A stretch of DNA of 64,000 bases from positions 62,001 to 126,000 of the forward strand of contig CAYHPY010000002.1 in assembly GCA_964358485.1 (NCBI GenBank). Reading direction: 5' to 3'. Position 1 is the first letter of the stretch. Every line of letters begins with the position of its first letter. The translations under genes and the position numbers were made by a program. This stretch comes from CAYHPY01 sp964358485 (lineage in GTDB: Bacteria; Elusimicrobiota; Elusimicrobia; UBA1565; UBA9628). This document shows positions 36,761-43,976 of the stretch, piece after piece. The notes beneath the pieces were generated by a model that was given only the letters and a program-made list of their open reading frames with translations, did not search any database and had not been told where the DNA came from.

Positions 36761-38176
36761 TCACTCATTCGCGCTCATAAAAATGATCAAGTTCCCGTCC
36801 GTAAGTCCCCCCAGGTTGACCGTCGCCGGCAAGGTGTTGCCGCAATTGGCCGCGCCGCAGGAAATGTTGCCCAGGCCCTTGACGACTCCGGCCGAGGCGG
36901 CGCCCAAGTCCAAGCCGCGAACGCGGGGGGAGGCGGTTTTGGCGGAAATGGCGAAATAGTATTGCCCCGGTTGAAGGATGACGGGGGCGCCGACCATCCC
37001 CACGGCCTTGGCGCCGGTCGTGGTGAAGTCCGCCGAACTGGCTCCGCCGGAGGCGACCCTATTTCCGGCGCTATTGTAAATGCCGACGTCTCCCACGGAG
37101 GTGGCCACCGCGGTTCCGACGCGGTAGCGGATTTGGTTGAGGCTTATCGTTCCGGGCAGGTGGAACGGGGTCAAGTAAATGGTGTCGATCACGACGAGGC
37201 CGGCGGCGAAAGTCGCGAAAGCCGCCAAATGCACGGAGGCCACGCTCACCGAGGAGGAGTACACCGGGGTCCATTGCGCCAGGCCAGCGTGCCATTCCAA
37301 GGTGGCTCCGTCGGACGGGGCGGCGGCGGCGAGGGTTCGGGTTTGGAGCTTGGTGGCGTCCAAGACATTGCCGCCGGTGGAGTTTAAGGTTTTGTTGGTC
37401 AAAGTTTGGGAGGAGTCGGTGTCGGCCAAGGTCTTGTTGGAGGTCCCGGTTCCGACGAAGACCAGGTTCTGGGTGGGCTCCCAACGCATGGCGCCCTCCG
37501 TGGTCAACGCGGAGCCTTGCGGCAGGACGATGCCGGTCGTGGCAGTGAAGGTAGCGGCGACGACGCCGTTGGTCACTACCACCCCGGCACCCTCGACGCG
37601 GAGAGTCCCCGCGACCACGTGCAGGCCGGAACTGGTGACCAGGGAAAAGGTCTGGTTGCCCGAGGCCGTGAAGGTGGCGACTCCGGCGGCCAGGAAGGGC
37701 CCCGCCACGGTGGCGCTGGCCACGTGGAAGTGCGCGCCCGCCTGGAGGGTGTCCCGGACCTGGATGTATTCGGTGTCCCCGCTCATGAGGTCCTCGGCCA
37801 CCAAAGCCCGAAAGGCCGAGCCGGTCATCAAGAGCTGTTGGCGCGGGGTCATCGCCGGATCGGCGTCCACGGAGATCTCCAGGTAGGAGGACGCGTGCAG
37901 GAAGAGGCTGGAGTTCAAGGCGTTGACGGCGCCTAGTTCCGCGGAGAAGACCCCGTTGGCCACCGAGATGCCGCTTTGGGTCTCGGTCCAAAGCTGGCTG
38001 CCCCCGGTGGGGGCGTCGAAGATCTTGAAGGTGAAGCCGAAAGTTCCGTTCTTTGGGTTGTTGGAGGTGTCCAGAAGTTTTCCCTGGAAGCCGATTTTGG
38101 ACGGGCTTGTGGCGGCCGAGGCCAGGAGGGGGAGGTTCAGAAGCAGGAACGCGGCGACTTTAAGGATTTTGGGCAT
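36761..38176 (-). CDS. Secreted protein with C-terminal beta-rich region, first gene of the surface operon
   Basis: A 471-residue protein. The start at 38176 follows a strong SD (AAGGAG, seven bases before) and gives a signal peptide (ILKVAAFLLLNLPLLASAA). The early part (KIGFQGKLLDTSNNPKNGTFGFTFKIFD ... LWTE) resembles the N-terminal domain of phage-tail-fibre-like or collagen-like bacterial surface proteins. The centre is full of short repeats (TLADTDSSQTLTNKTLNSTGGNVLD), as in tail-fibre beta-helices. The C-terminal 130 residues form a beta domain with four Cys (ISCGAANCG). I infer a fibrous exported protein. An upstream ATG at 38227 is rejected because it precedes the SD. It is transcribed with the giant gene 45 bases downstream. 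Confidence 0.75.
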   Translation of the reverse strand: MPKILKVAAFLLLNLPLLASAATSPSKIGFQGKLLDTSNNPKNGTFGFTFKIFDAPTGGSQLWTETQSGISVANGVFSAELGAVNALNSSLFLHASSYLEISVDADPAMTPRQQLLMTGSAFRALVAEDLMSGDTEYIQVRDTLQAGAHFHVASATVAGPFLAAGVATFTASGNQTFSLVTSSGLHVVAGTLRVEGAGVVVTNGVVAATFTATTGIVLPQGSALTTEGAMRWEPTQNLVFVGTGTSNKTLADTDSSQTLTNKTLNSTGGNVLDATKLQTRTLAAAAPSDGATLEWHAGLAQWTPVYSSSVSVASVHLAAFATFAAGLVVIDTIYLTPFHLPGTISLNQIRYRVGTAVATSVGDVGIYNSAGNRVASGGASSADFTTTGAKAVGMVGAPVILQPGQYYFAISAKTASPRVRGLDLGAASAGVVKGLGNISCGAANCGNTLPATVNLGGLTDGNLIIFMSANE

Positions 38177-38268
38177 GGCAATTTCTCCTTTTTGGCCGAA
38201 AAAAGCGAAGCGGTTCGGGGCGTGCATGTTATACAGATTCCTTATAGGTGGGACTCGGCGCGCCCTAT

Positions 38269-38296
38269 AGTATAGCAGGTCCCTTCAACCTGTCAA
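38269..38296 (-). promoter_or_regulatory. Strong sigma70-type promoter of the 18 kb surface operon
   Basis: On the minus strand a perfect TTGACA (38291-38296), a 16-base spacer and TATACT (38269-38274). Transcription should start near 38262, giving a leader of about 86 bases with an SD before 38176. Confidence 0.65.
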
Positions 38297-38334
38297 GTGT
38301 GACTTTAGTCAGGCGAATGCTTGATAAATTAATT

Positions 38335-38384
38335 GGGGACACCCCCCATTTTTACCGTTTTCGGTAAAAATGGGGGGTGTCCCC
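38335..38384. repeat. REP-like element: perfect 23-bp inverted repeat
   Basis: Arms 38335-38357 and 38362-38384 are perfectly complementary, with a TTTT loop. The outer ends read GGGGACACCCCCC, resembling palindromic repeats associated with IS200/REP-type (RAYT) transposases. No such transposase is in the window. It lies between the end of the RiPP-type operon and the promoter of the surface operon and could also stop transcription from the right. Confidence 0.6.
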
Positions 38385-38398
38385 GATTGTCGGACGGT

Positions 38399-38941
38399 TT
38401 ATTTCTGGAGGACCGGGCCGGTGGCGGAGTGTTCGTGGGCGCGGGCGTGGACGGAGAGCTCGTTGATGAGCAGGCTCAGGAGCACGATGAAGGCCGCTTG
38501 GGCGGCCTCGGTGCCCCATCCCATCGCGGAATGAGGACCCCGGAGGGCGTGAAGAACGAGCAGAATCGCCGATACCGCGCCCGCGGCGAGCATGGTCCGG
38601 GCCTTGGAGGAATAGATCGCGGTGGCGATCGGCGTCAGGGCCAGCAGAAGCCAGATCGGCGGCCAGTGACTGCCCAGGAAGTAGACCATCAAGGTGTTGG
38701 TCGCCAGGTTGACGAGCAGGCGGAGCTTGATGAACCAACAGCCGGGACCGTCTCTTTTGATGAAGCTCAGGATGAAGTGATTGAAGAAGATGCCCCAAAA
38801 CAAGAGGCCGATCACGATGTCGCGCGTCCCGCCCTGGGGCTGGGCCAGGATGATCCCCATCGAGACCAAGGCGATGGCCAGCGGGGTCGCGTAGCGGCTG
38901 ACGAGGATCGCCATGCGGTCTTCAAAGGGTTCCTGGCTCAT
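38399..38941 (-). CDS. Small integral membrane protein
   Basis: A 180-residue protein with about five hydrophobic segments (PLAIALVSMGIILAQP, IVIGLLFWGIFFNHFIL, LLLALTPIATAIYS, AGAVSAILLVLHAL, AAFIVLLSLLINELSV) and a short cytoplasmic tail. No recognised motif. An SD (AAAGGAG) precedes the ATG and the gap to the preceding gene is 21 bases, so it belongs to the radical-SAM operon. It could serve in export or immunity, by position only. Confidence 0.7.
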   Translation of the reverse strand: MSQEPFEDRMAILVSRYATPLAIALVSMGIILAQPQGGTRDIVIGLLFWGIFFNHFILSFIKRDGPGCWFIKLRLLVNLATNTLMVYFLGSHWPPIWLLLALTPIATAIYSSKARTMLAAGAVSAILLVLHALRGPHSAMGWGTEAAQAAFIVLLSLLINELSVHARAHEHSATGPVLQK

Positions 38942-38962
38942 GAGCGTGTTTCTCCTTTCATC

Positions 38963-39790
38963 TCAATATTCGGTCCAATTCCTTCCCCGGCCGTCGGTGT
39001 GGGTGCATTTCACCCAGAAATTTCCCTTGGCGGGGCTGTCCCCGGCGTAGCCCCAGGTTCCGGTGTCCGCGGTGAAATCCTGCGTCGAGTCGCTGTGGAC
39101 CTCGCGGGTGGCGCCGTGGGGCGCGGTGTAAAGCTGGAGGTCGCCCTTGAGGTAGATGTTCCCCGGCTGGGTCAGGGGGGAGAAATCGGCGGGGTATTGG
39201 CCGTCGTTGTTGGCGTAATAGATCGAGAGCGCCGAGCGCACCGTTCCCAGCCTTCCCCGGGTGGCCCCTTCGTTGGACTTCTGAATCATGGCGGAAATTT
39301 TCGGAAGCACGATGGTCGCCAGGATGCCGATGATTGAGACAACAATCATCAACTCCAAAAGCGTGAACCCCCGGACCTCTGTTTTTTTCCGGGGTTCCGC
39401 GCTTTTGGAGTTGATGAGGTTTTTTTTAATCTTCCGTCCCAAGACGAAAAGCGCGGTGTTCGTTAATCCGTATATCAGCCCCAGCCACCCCCGGCTCAGC
39501 GGCCGTCTAGCCTCCAAAATCCCCAAAACCCGGCTCTCGGGAATCTTGTGCAGGCTCACCGTCCCCGTGTCGTCCTTGATCCAAAGCGCCCGGCCCCGCC
39601 GCCACCAGACCCGGTGGAGGAGATTCTTTTCCCCGATCCTGTAAAGCACGATGTCCCCCGGGCGGACCGAACCGCTTGGGATCGGGGAAACCGGAAGTAT
39701 CTCCCCGTTTCCCAAAAGAGGCCGCATGCACCCCCCTTCCAGGTTATGGAAGACGATTTTTTTCAGGAGAGTTTTTTGGCCTGCTTGCAC
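38963..39790 (-). CDS. S26-type peptidase domain fused to a type IV pilin
   Basis: A 275-residue single open frame with two parts. Residues about 10-125 look like an S24/S26 signal-peptidase domain: EGGCMRPLLGNGEIL (Cys21 in place of the nucleophilic Ser of the usual SM-P motif), SVRPGDIVLYR, LLHRVWW (His), WIKDD, then a hydrophobic helix. Residues 137-275 are a complete pilin: a KKTEVRG/FTLLELMIVVSIIGILATI cleavage and N-methylation site (Gly141/Phe142, Glu5 conserved), helix, then WGYAGDSPAKGNFWVKCTHTDGRGRNW. Start uncertain: GTG 39790 overlaps the precursor gene, and CTG 39766 would coincide with its stop. No stop separates the domains. A TTG before GRKIKK could start pilin alone. Confidence 0.75.
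   Translation of the reverse strand: MQAGQKTLLKKIVFHNLEGGCMRPLLGNGEILPVSPIPSGSVRPGDIVLYRIGEKNLLHRVWWRRGRALWIKDDTGTVSLHKIPESRVLGILEARRPLSRGWLGLIYGLTNTALFVLGRKIKKNLINSKSAEPRKKTEVRGFTLLELMIVVSIIGILATIVLPKISAMIQKSNEGATRGRLGTVRSALSIYYANNDGQYPADFSPLTQPGNIYLKGDLQLYTAPHGATREVHSDSTQDFTADTGTWGYAGDSPAKGNFWVKCTHTDGRGRNWTEY
39347..39416. repeat. 28-bp imperfect inverted repeat at the peptidase/pilin junction
   Basis: Arms 39347-39374 and 39389-39416 match in about 25 of 28 positions around a 14-base loop. One arm encodes the start of the pilin (RGFTLLEL), the other the linker (INSKSAEPR). On the plus strand the stem is followed by a run of T (39420-39427). Confidence 0.75.
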
Positions 39791-39912
39791 GCCTGGGTCG
39801 AGGAGCCGGTCGGGCCGCCGGTCGTGCACTTGCCGCAGGCCAGCGTGGAGGTTTCCAGCACGCTTTCCGATTTCATGGAGGGTTTTTTATAGGGCTTTTT
39901 CGAGTTCTTCAT
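39763..39912 (-). CDS. RiPP-type precursor peptide, 49 residues
   Basis: A short gene between the radical SAM and peptidase genes. ATG 39912 overlaps the TGA of the radical SAM gene and has an SD (AGGAG). The product starts MKNSKKPYKKPSMKSESVLE, a charged leader with the Y-x-x-P pattern (Tyr8, Pro11) seen in leaders bound by PqqD-like recognition domains. The second half, TSTLACGKCTTGGPTGSSTQ then ACKQAKKLS, is rich in Cys (26, 29, 42), Thr, Ser and Gly, as in cores modified by radical SAM enzymes. I infer the substrate of the neighbouring enzymes; no known precursor family is assigned. Its 3' end overlaps the peptidase gene. Confidence 0.7.
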   Translation of the reverse strand: MKNSKKPYKKPSMKSESVLETSTLACGKCTTGGPTGSSTQACKQAKKLS

Positions 39913-41033
39913 GCTTTCTCCTGGACGCCCCCGGTGTTTTGGGGCGTCCGTGCCGCTTCCATTTGAACAAGGGGGGCGGCCTGAGTGGCCTGGATGGCTC
40001 TCATGGTCTTGGTCAGCCGGCACGCCTCCGAGGAGGATGCCAAAGGGTCGCGTTTCTCCAATTGGCTCATGCCGAAACAGTGTATGAAATGCGGCTGGCC
40101 GCATTCCTCGCAGGGTTTCAAGTCCTTGCCGGTGTAGGTGCGGGCCCTGCCGAGGACCGAGCCCTCTCTCCAGATATCGGCGAAGGAGCGCTCCCGCAGG
40201 TTTCCGGCGGGAACCATCCATTGGATGCAGGGAACCACATCCCCGTAGGGGCCGACGGCCCCGGAAGTGCGTCCCGCGCTGCAGGGGGAATCGCCGGGCC
40301 CCAAGGGCCGGGCCAAAAGCACGTCGTCGGCCGGGACCAGGCGCTCCTCCCGGTACATGGATTCAAGCCTCTCATCGTCGAGGCCGAGCCGGACCGGAAG
40401 GGTCGAGCCGTCGTTGCGGGGAACGATCATGGGGTCGAATTGATAGGGGACGCCGATTTCCGCGGCCAAGTCGATGAGCGCTTGGTAATTGGCCAGGTTG
40501 AGCTTCATCATGGGCGTCTTGAGCTTGACGGCGACCCCCCGTTCTTTGAGAAGCCGGACGCCCCTGAGGGTGTTCTCGAAGGACCCCGCCAGCTTGGTGA
40601 CCCGGTCATGAACCACGGCGCTGGGGCTGTAGATGGAGACTCCGACGTTCTGAACCGCCTGTTCGGCCCACTCGTCGGCGATTTCGGGGGTGAGCAGGAC
40701 GGCGTTGGTGAAGATTTCGACCGAGAAGGCTTGAGCCCGGGCCAGGCGCAGGATCTCGGAAAAATCCGGGCGCAGAAGGACCTCTCCGCCGGTCAGGATC
40801 AGGTAAAGCGTGCCGGCCTCGGCCATGCCTTCGAAGGCGCGGCCCCACTCTGCCGCGGTGAGCTCGTCGGCCACTCGGGGGGCGCGCAGACCCTGGGTTT
40901 CGGGGAGGTAGCAATGCAGGCACTTCTCGTTGCACCGATAGGTCAGCTCGCACATCATGTTGAGCGGAATATTCGTCTTGTCGGCCAGGGCGAAGAGCTC
41001 CTGGGCGGCGGTCGCGGCCGAGCAGGCGCTCAC
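39909..41033 (-). CDS. Radical SAM/SPASM peptide-modifying enzyme
   Basis: A 374-residue protein starting at GTG 41033. The [4Fe-4S] radical SAM motif C-x3-C-x2-C is Cys34-Cys38-Cys41 (LTYRCNEKCLHCYLPE). GGEVLLRPDF and EIFTNAVLL are the usual GGE and strand-3 motifs. The C-terminal SPASM region has SPCSAGRTSGAVGPYGDVVPCIQW, then CEECG, HCFG and EAC cysteines for auxiliary clusters, as in PqqE, AlbA and thioether-forming maturases. It overlaps the PqqD-like gene by four bases and the precursor by four, so enzyme, recognition protein and substrate are made together. Confidence 0.93.
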   Translation of the reverse strand: MSACSAATAAQELFALADKTNIPLNMMCELTYRCNEKCLHCYLPETQGLRAPRVADELTAAEWGRAFEGMAEAGTLYLILTGGEVLLRPDFSEILRLARAQAFSVEIFTNAVLLTPEIADEWAEQAVQNVGVSIYSPSAVVHDRVTKLAGSFENTLRGVRLLKERGVAVKLKTPMMKLNLANYQALIDLAAEIGVPYQFDPMIVPRNDGSTLPVRLGLDDERLESMYREERLVPADDVLLARPLGPGDSPCSAGRTSGAVGPYGDVVPCIQWMVPAGNLRERSFADIWREGSVLGRARTYTGKDLKPCEECGQPHFIHCFGMSQLEKRDPLASSSEACRLTKTMRAIQATQAAPLVQMEAARTPQNTGGVQEKA

Positions 41034-41284
41034 GCGTTTTCCAGAAGCCGCTTGGCCCGCAATTCCGCCAAGAATTCCGCCACGTCGGCCCGGGCGGCGG
41101 CGGGGGCCACCTCGAATTCACCGCAGAGTTCCGCCGCGATCTCTTCCTCGGCGCGGCCCTTGCAAAGGCGTTCCCAGATGAAACTTGCCGCGGGGTTGAG
41201 GCTGTGGATCATCTTCTCCCGCGGTTCCAGGACGAAGGCCTGTCCTTCGATCACGCGGTGGGCGAGTCGTTTTGCCGGTTTCAT
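41030..41284 (-). CDS. PqqD-family peptide recognition protein (RRE)
   Basis: An 84-residue protein with the PqqD layout: an opening beta region RLAHRVIEGQAFVLEPREKMIHSLNPAASFIWERL, then helices KGRAEEEIAAELCGEF and a final AEFLAELRAKRLLE. PqqD proteins are winged-helix RiPP recognition elements that hold the leader peptide for the radical SAM partner. It is the first gene after an internal -10 box, with a leaderless start, and overlaps the radical SAM gene. Confidence 0.9.
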   Translation of the reverse strand: MKPAKRLAHRVIEGQAFVLEPREKMIHSLNPAASFIWERLCKGRAEEEIAAELCGEFEVAPAAARADVAEFLAELRAKRLLENA

Positions 41285-41291
41285 GGTGCCG

Positions 41292-41297
41292 ATTGTA
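41292..41297 (-). promoter_or_regulatory. TACAAT -10 box, internal promoter for pqqD-like/radical SAM genes
   Basis: On the minus strand TACAAT ends seven bases before the ATG at 41284 and lies just downstream of the stop of the HPr-kinase-like gene, so it would give a leaderless transcript for the core RiPP genes. No clear -35 box. Confidence 0.45.
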
Positions 41298-41300
41298 GCA

Positions 41301-42122
41301 TTACCACAGGCGCCGGGCGAGGTCCGCCGCGGGCGTGTCCAGCCGCCAGCGGAGCTCGTGGAAAGCGCGCCCCTCCAACGCCCTCAGGAGCAGGTCCCAG
41401 CCCTTGGAAACGGTCTCCACGGATCGCTCGAAGGACACCAGGCAGCGCAGAAGGCGTTTCTGGGCCTCGCCGACGGCCAGGTCCTTGAGCGCGACCGCCG
41501 AGCGGGAGCCTCCGGCCAGGAAGAAAATTTTTCCCAAACGGCCGCGCCCGTTGTGTTCCGGCGGCCGGAACTCGCCCCAGAAAGGGGTCGAGTGCAGGGT
41601 GAAACTGGAAGGGGTGGACCGGAGGATGGGAAGCTCGTCGGAAAGGATCTTGACGCCCGGCGCCCGAGCGAGGCGCCGGGAGATGGTGGTCTTTCCCGCG
41701 CCGGAGGGGCCGACGAAGAGATGAGCGACGCCGTCCTTGACCGCGGAGGCGGCGTGCATCAGCGCTCCTCCCCGTTCCGGGAGGAGCGCGCAAAATGCCG
41801 TTCTCAGTAGAGAATCGAGATTTTGTTCCGTAGGCCGTAAAGTTCCGTTCCCCTGAAATCCGTTTCCGTTTTTGTTTTTTTGTAAAACCCAGGCGAACTG
41901 CGACCCCCGGCATTCAAACCCTCCTTCCATTCTCTCGACCCGCGGCTCCCAGGCCCCGCCCCGGGCCGGGGCCGCTTCAAGTTTGAGCCGGGCCGAAGGT
42001 GTTTTTTCGGAGAGAAAAGGCGCGTAGCGGCGGCGGGAGGGGGAAAGGATTTTCTCGGAGGCTTCCAGGACGACCGTTAGTCCGCCGGCCGAGACGCGAA
42101 GGGACGCTATTCGACCCACCAC
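41301..42122 (-). CDS. HPr-kinase-like P-loop protein
   Basis: A 273-residue protein starting at a GTG overlapping the HD-GYP-like gene's stop. The P-loop GPSGAGKTT is at residues 138-146, preceded by LMHAASAV and followed by ILSDELPILRST, the layout of HprK C-terminal-like proteins found beside PqqD, S26 and radical SAM or lasso-peptide genes. In some lasso clusters such kinases phosphorylate the precursor. Here the target is unknown, although the precursor core has Ser and Thr residues. It lacks the N-terminal HprK domain and the true HprK signature, so it is not the carbon-catabolite regulator. Confidence 0.85.
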   Translation of the reverse strand: MVGRIASLRVSAGGLTVVLEASEKILSPSRRRYAPFLSEKTPSARLKLEAAPARGGAWEPRVERMEGGFECRGSQFAWVLQKNKNGNGFQGNGTLRPTEQNLDSLLRTAFCALLPERGGALMHAASAVKDGVAHLFVGPSGAGKTTISRRLARAPGVKILSDELPILRSTPSSFTLHSTPFWGEFRPPEHNGRGRLGKIFFLAGGSRSAVALKDLAVGEAQKRLLRCLVSFERSVETVSKGWDLLLRALEGRAFHELRWRLDTPAADLARRLW

Positions 42123-43276
42123 CGGGCGGCTTGAAGCTGGAGCATCAGCTTTTTATCGCGCAGGACGATCTCGGTTTCATCCACCGCCTTGGCGACATGG
42201 GTCATCGAGATCTGCGACAAATCCACCGTTTGGGTGGGCTCCAGGGGGGAGCCGTCGGCCCGCACCCGGATTTCCACCGTCGGGATGGTCGGAAGCTTCG
42301 GGTTGGCCGCCACGACCACCGCCAATTCCCCGGAGTTGAGCTCCACCCAGGAGCCGGGGGGGTAGATCGACAGTTTTTCGACGAACATCTTGATGATCGG
42401 GCGGGAGAAATCCTCCCCGTGTTTTTTGATCAGGGTCTTCACCGCCTCGTGGGGCAGGAGCGGCTTGCGCCAGCTTCGGGGGTGGCTCATGGCTTCATAT
42501 ATGTCGCAGAGGGCGATGATCTCCGCGGCCATATGCAGATCGGAGCCTTTCTCCAGGTTGTCCCGGGCCTTGGCCGGCGTCTTGACGGCCATCTCCGCCT
42601 CGATCACCTCGGCGATGGTCTTGCGGACCGAGGCTTCGATGTCGGGGATCAGGTCCAGCATGCGGCGGCTTTCCACCGGGTGCAGGCGGATTTCCTGCCG
42701 TTCCTCGGAGGTCAACGCCCGGGCTTCGCGCGCCAAACCCAGATGCTTGAGCATTCCGATGTCCGAAAGAAGCGAGCAAACCGCGAGGGTCTGGAGCCGG
42801 TTGACGTCCCAACCCATGCCGCGGGCGATGAAGGCCGCCAGGACCGCGGTATTGACCGAGTGCGCGTAAAGATAGTTGCTGGCCGTCGAGCGAACGGTCA
42901 TGGCCAGGAGGGCCGAATTATTCTCAAGGATCAAGGAGACCAAGGCCCGGGCGGCGTCGTCGATGGGGCGGTAGGCCGCGGGGATCGAGGCGTCCTCCCG
43001 CAGGAAGGTCTTCATGGCCCCGATCGCCTGGCCATAGGTCTGCTGGGCCGTTTGGCGTTGGAGCGCCAGGGAGACCGCGGCGACGGCTTTGGCCGCCTCC
43101 AGGGGTATGGGCGGCTTTCGGGGCGGCGGCGGGGGGGAGGAATTTCCGGGGATCTGGGGGCGGGGAGGCGCGCCCCAGGGGCTGGGAGGGGGTGCCGGGA
43201 AGGCCGCGGCCGGAAGCTCCGGGGAGGGGGCTTTTTCCGGGGTTTTTTTATCCTTATTGAGGTCCGAGAATTTCAT
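42107..43276 (-). CDS. Degenerate HD-GYP-domain protein
   Basis: A 389-residue protein. The start at ATG 43276 has GGAG upstream and a TATAAT box 21 bases before. A Pro-rich N-terminal region (about residues 15-60) leads to an HD-GYP-like fold: YAHSVNTAVLAAFIARGMGW, then SLLSDIGMLKHLGL where the family has HD-x-G-K (His replaced by Ser), HPVESRRMLD, EIIALCDIYEAMSHPRSW, and the typical end YPPGSWVELNSGELAVVV. The HHE and GYP motifs are missing (VIEAEMAVK), so it is probably not an active cyclic-di-GMP phosphodiesterase and may only bind. It leads the operon of the RiPP-type genes, overlapping the HPr-kinase-like gene. Confidence 0.85.
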   Translation of the reverse strand: MKFSDLNKDKKTPEKAPSPELPAAAFPAPPPSPWGAPPRPQIPGNSSPPPPPRKPPIPLEAAKAVAAVSLALQRQTAQQTYGQAIGAMKTFLREDASIPAAYRPIDDAARALVSLILENNSALLAMTVRSTASNYLYAHSVNTAVLAAFIARGMGWDVNRLQTLAVCSLLSDIGMLKHLGLAREARALTSEERQEIRLHPVESRRMLDLIPDIEASVRKTIAEVIEAEMAVKTPAKARDNLEKGSDLHMAAEIIALCDIYEAMSHPRSWRKPLLPHEAVKTLIKKHGEDFSRPIIKMFVEKLSIYPPGSWVELNSGELAVVVAANPKLPTIPTVEIRVRADGSPLEPTQTVDLSQISMTHVAKAVDETEIVLRDKKLMLQLQAARWWVE

Positions 43277-43297
43277 GTGCCGGAATCTCCACTTCGG

Positions 43298-43352
43298 ATT
43301 ATATATTATTGACATATCCGGTATTGACAAAAGTCGGCCTTGCCCCTACACT
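43298..43352. promoter_or_regulatory. Divergent promoter pair for RiPP-type and exopolysaccharide operons
   Basis: Plus strand: TTGACA 43324-43329, 17-base spacer, TACACT 43347-43352; the ATG at 43362 is expected at about +3. Minus strand: TATAAT at 43298-43303, 21 bases before the ATG at 43276. TATTGACA occurs twice, 15 bases apart (43307 and 43322), between the two -10 boxes, a candidate site for joint control. Confidence 0.6.
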
Positions 43353-43361
43353 TATACGCGT

Positions 43362-43976
43362 ATGCCATCCTCGGAAGCTCCCGACGCGCTCAACGACCTT
43401 CGCGGCATCCTTAAAAGGATTCGCGAGGACATCGGAAAAATTCCCGCGCCGGGGGAAGCCGCGCCGGGGGGGGCTGCGGTTCCAGCAATTCCCGCGCCCC
43501 CGGCGGACGCCGCCTCCGCGCCCCTTCCCGTCGTCCATTCGACCGAGGAGCCCCGGGTTAAGCCCTTGCCGCGTGTCGTGGAAAGGGAGGCCCGCCCGCC
43601 GCTCCGGCGCCCTCCGCTCCCCCGTTCCGGAGGGGACTTTTGGTCGCGCGGGGCCCAGGCGGCGTGCCTGGCTCTGGCCGCCGCGGGAGCCTTGTTCGAC
43701 AAGTCGGGCCTGCTGGCCGCCGGGCTTCTGGGCCTGTTGGGAGGCGTGCTCGCGGGATTGGCCTCCGCGCCCGAAGGCGACTCCCAGGGGCGCCAGGAAC
43801 TTGAGCGCCGCTTGGACGAGATCGAGGAACGATTGTCTTTGGTCGGTTCTTCTCGCATGCCGGGGGGCGTCTCCCGGGAGTTGGAAGAGGAAATCCGGGA
43901 ATTGCGGCGCATTCTGATGTCCTTGTTCAAGGTCCTTGAAGAACCGACCCCGGCGCCCAAGGATGAGGATGATTGA
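43362..43976 (+). CDS. Membrane protein with C-terminal coiled coil
   Basis: A 204-residue protein. The N-terminal 90 residues are Pro/Ala-rich and disordered. About residues 95-140 contain two hydrophobic segments (AACLALAAAGALF, GLLAAGLLGLLGGVLAGLA), and the C-terminal part is a heptad-rich helix (QELERRLDEIEERLSLVG, RELEEEIRELRRILMSLFKVLEE). No family recognised. Its promoter is strong and leaderless. It overlaps the wza-like gene and is thus the first gene of the exopolysaccharide operon, where it might organise the assembly complex. Confidence 0.7.
   Translation: MPSSEAPDALNDLRGILKRIREDIGKIPAPGEAAPGGAAVPAIPAPPADAASAPLPVVHSTEEPRVKPLPRVVEREARPPLRRPPLPRSGGDFWSRGAQAACLALAAAGALFDKSGLLAAGLLGLLGGVLAGLASAPEGDSQGRQELERRLDEIEERLSLVGSSRMPGGVSRELEEEIRELRRILMSLFKVLEEPTPAPKDEDD

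Noticed and set aside
39651..41810. Plus-strand open frame (719 codons) across the radical SAM genes
   Set aside because: Runs antisense through four recognised genes and lacks any domain.
39763..42122. Lasso-peptide cluster
   Set aside because: A Y-x-x-P leader, PqqD-like protein and kinase fit, but there is no asparagine-synthetase-type cyclase or B2 protease; a radical SAM enzyme is present instead.
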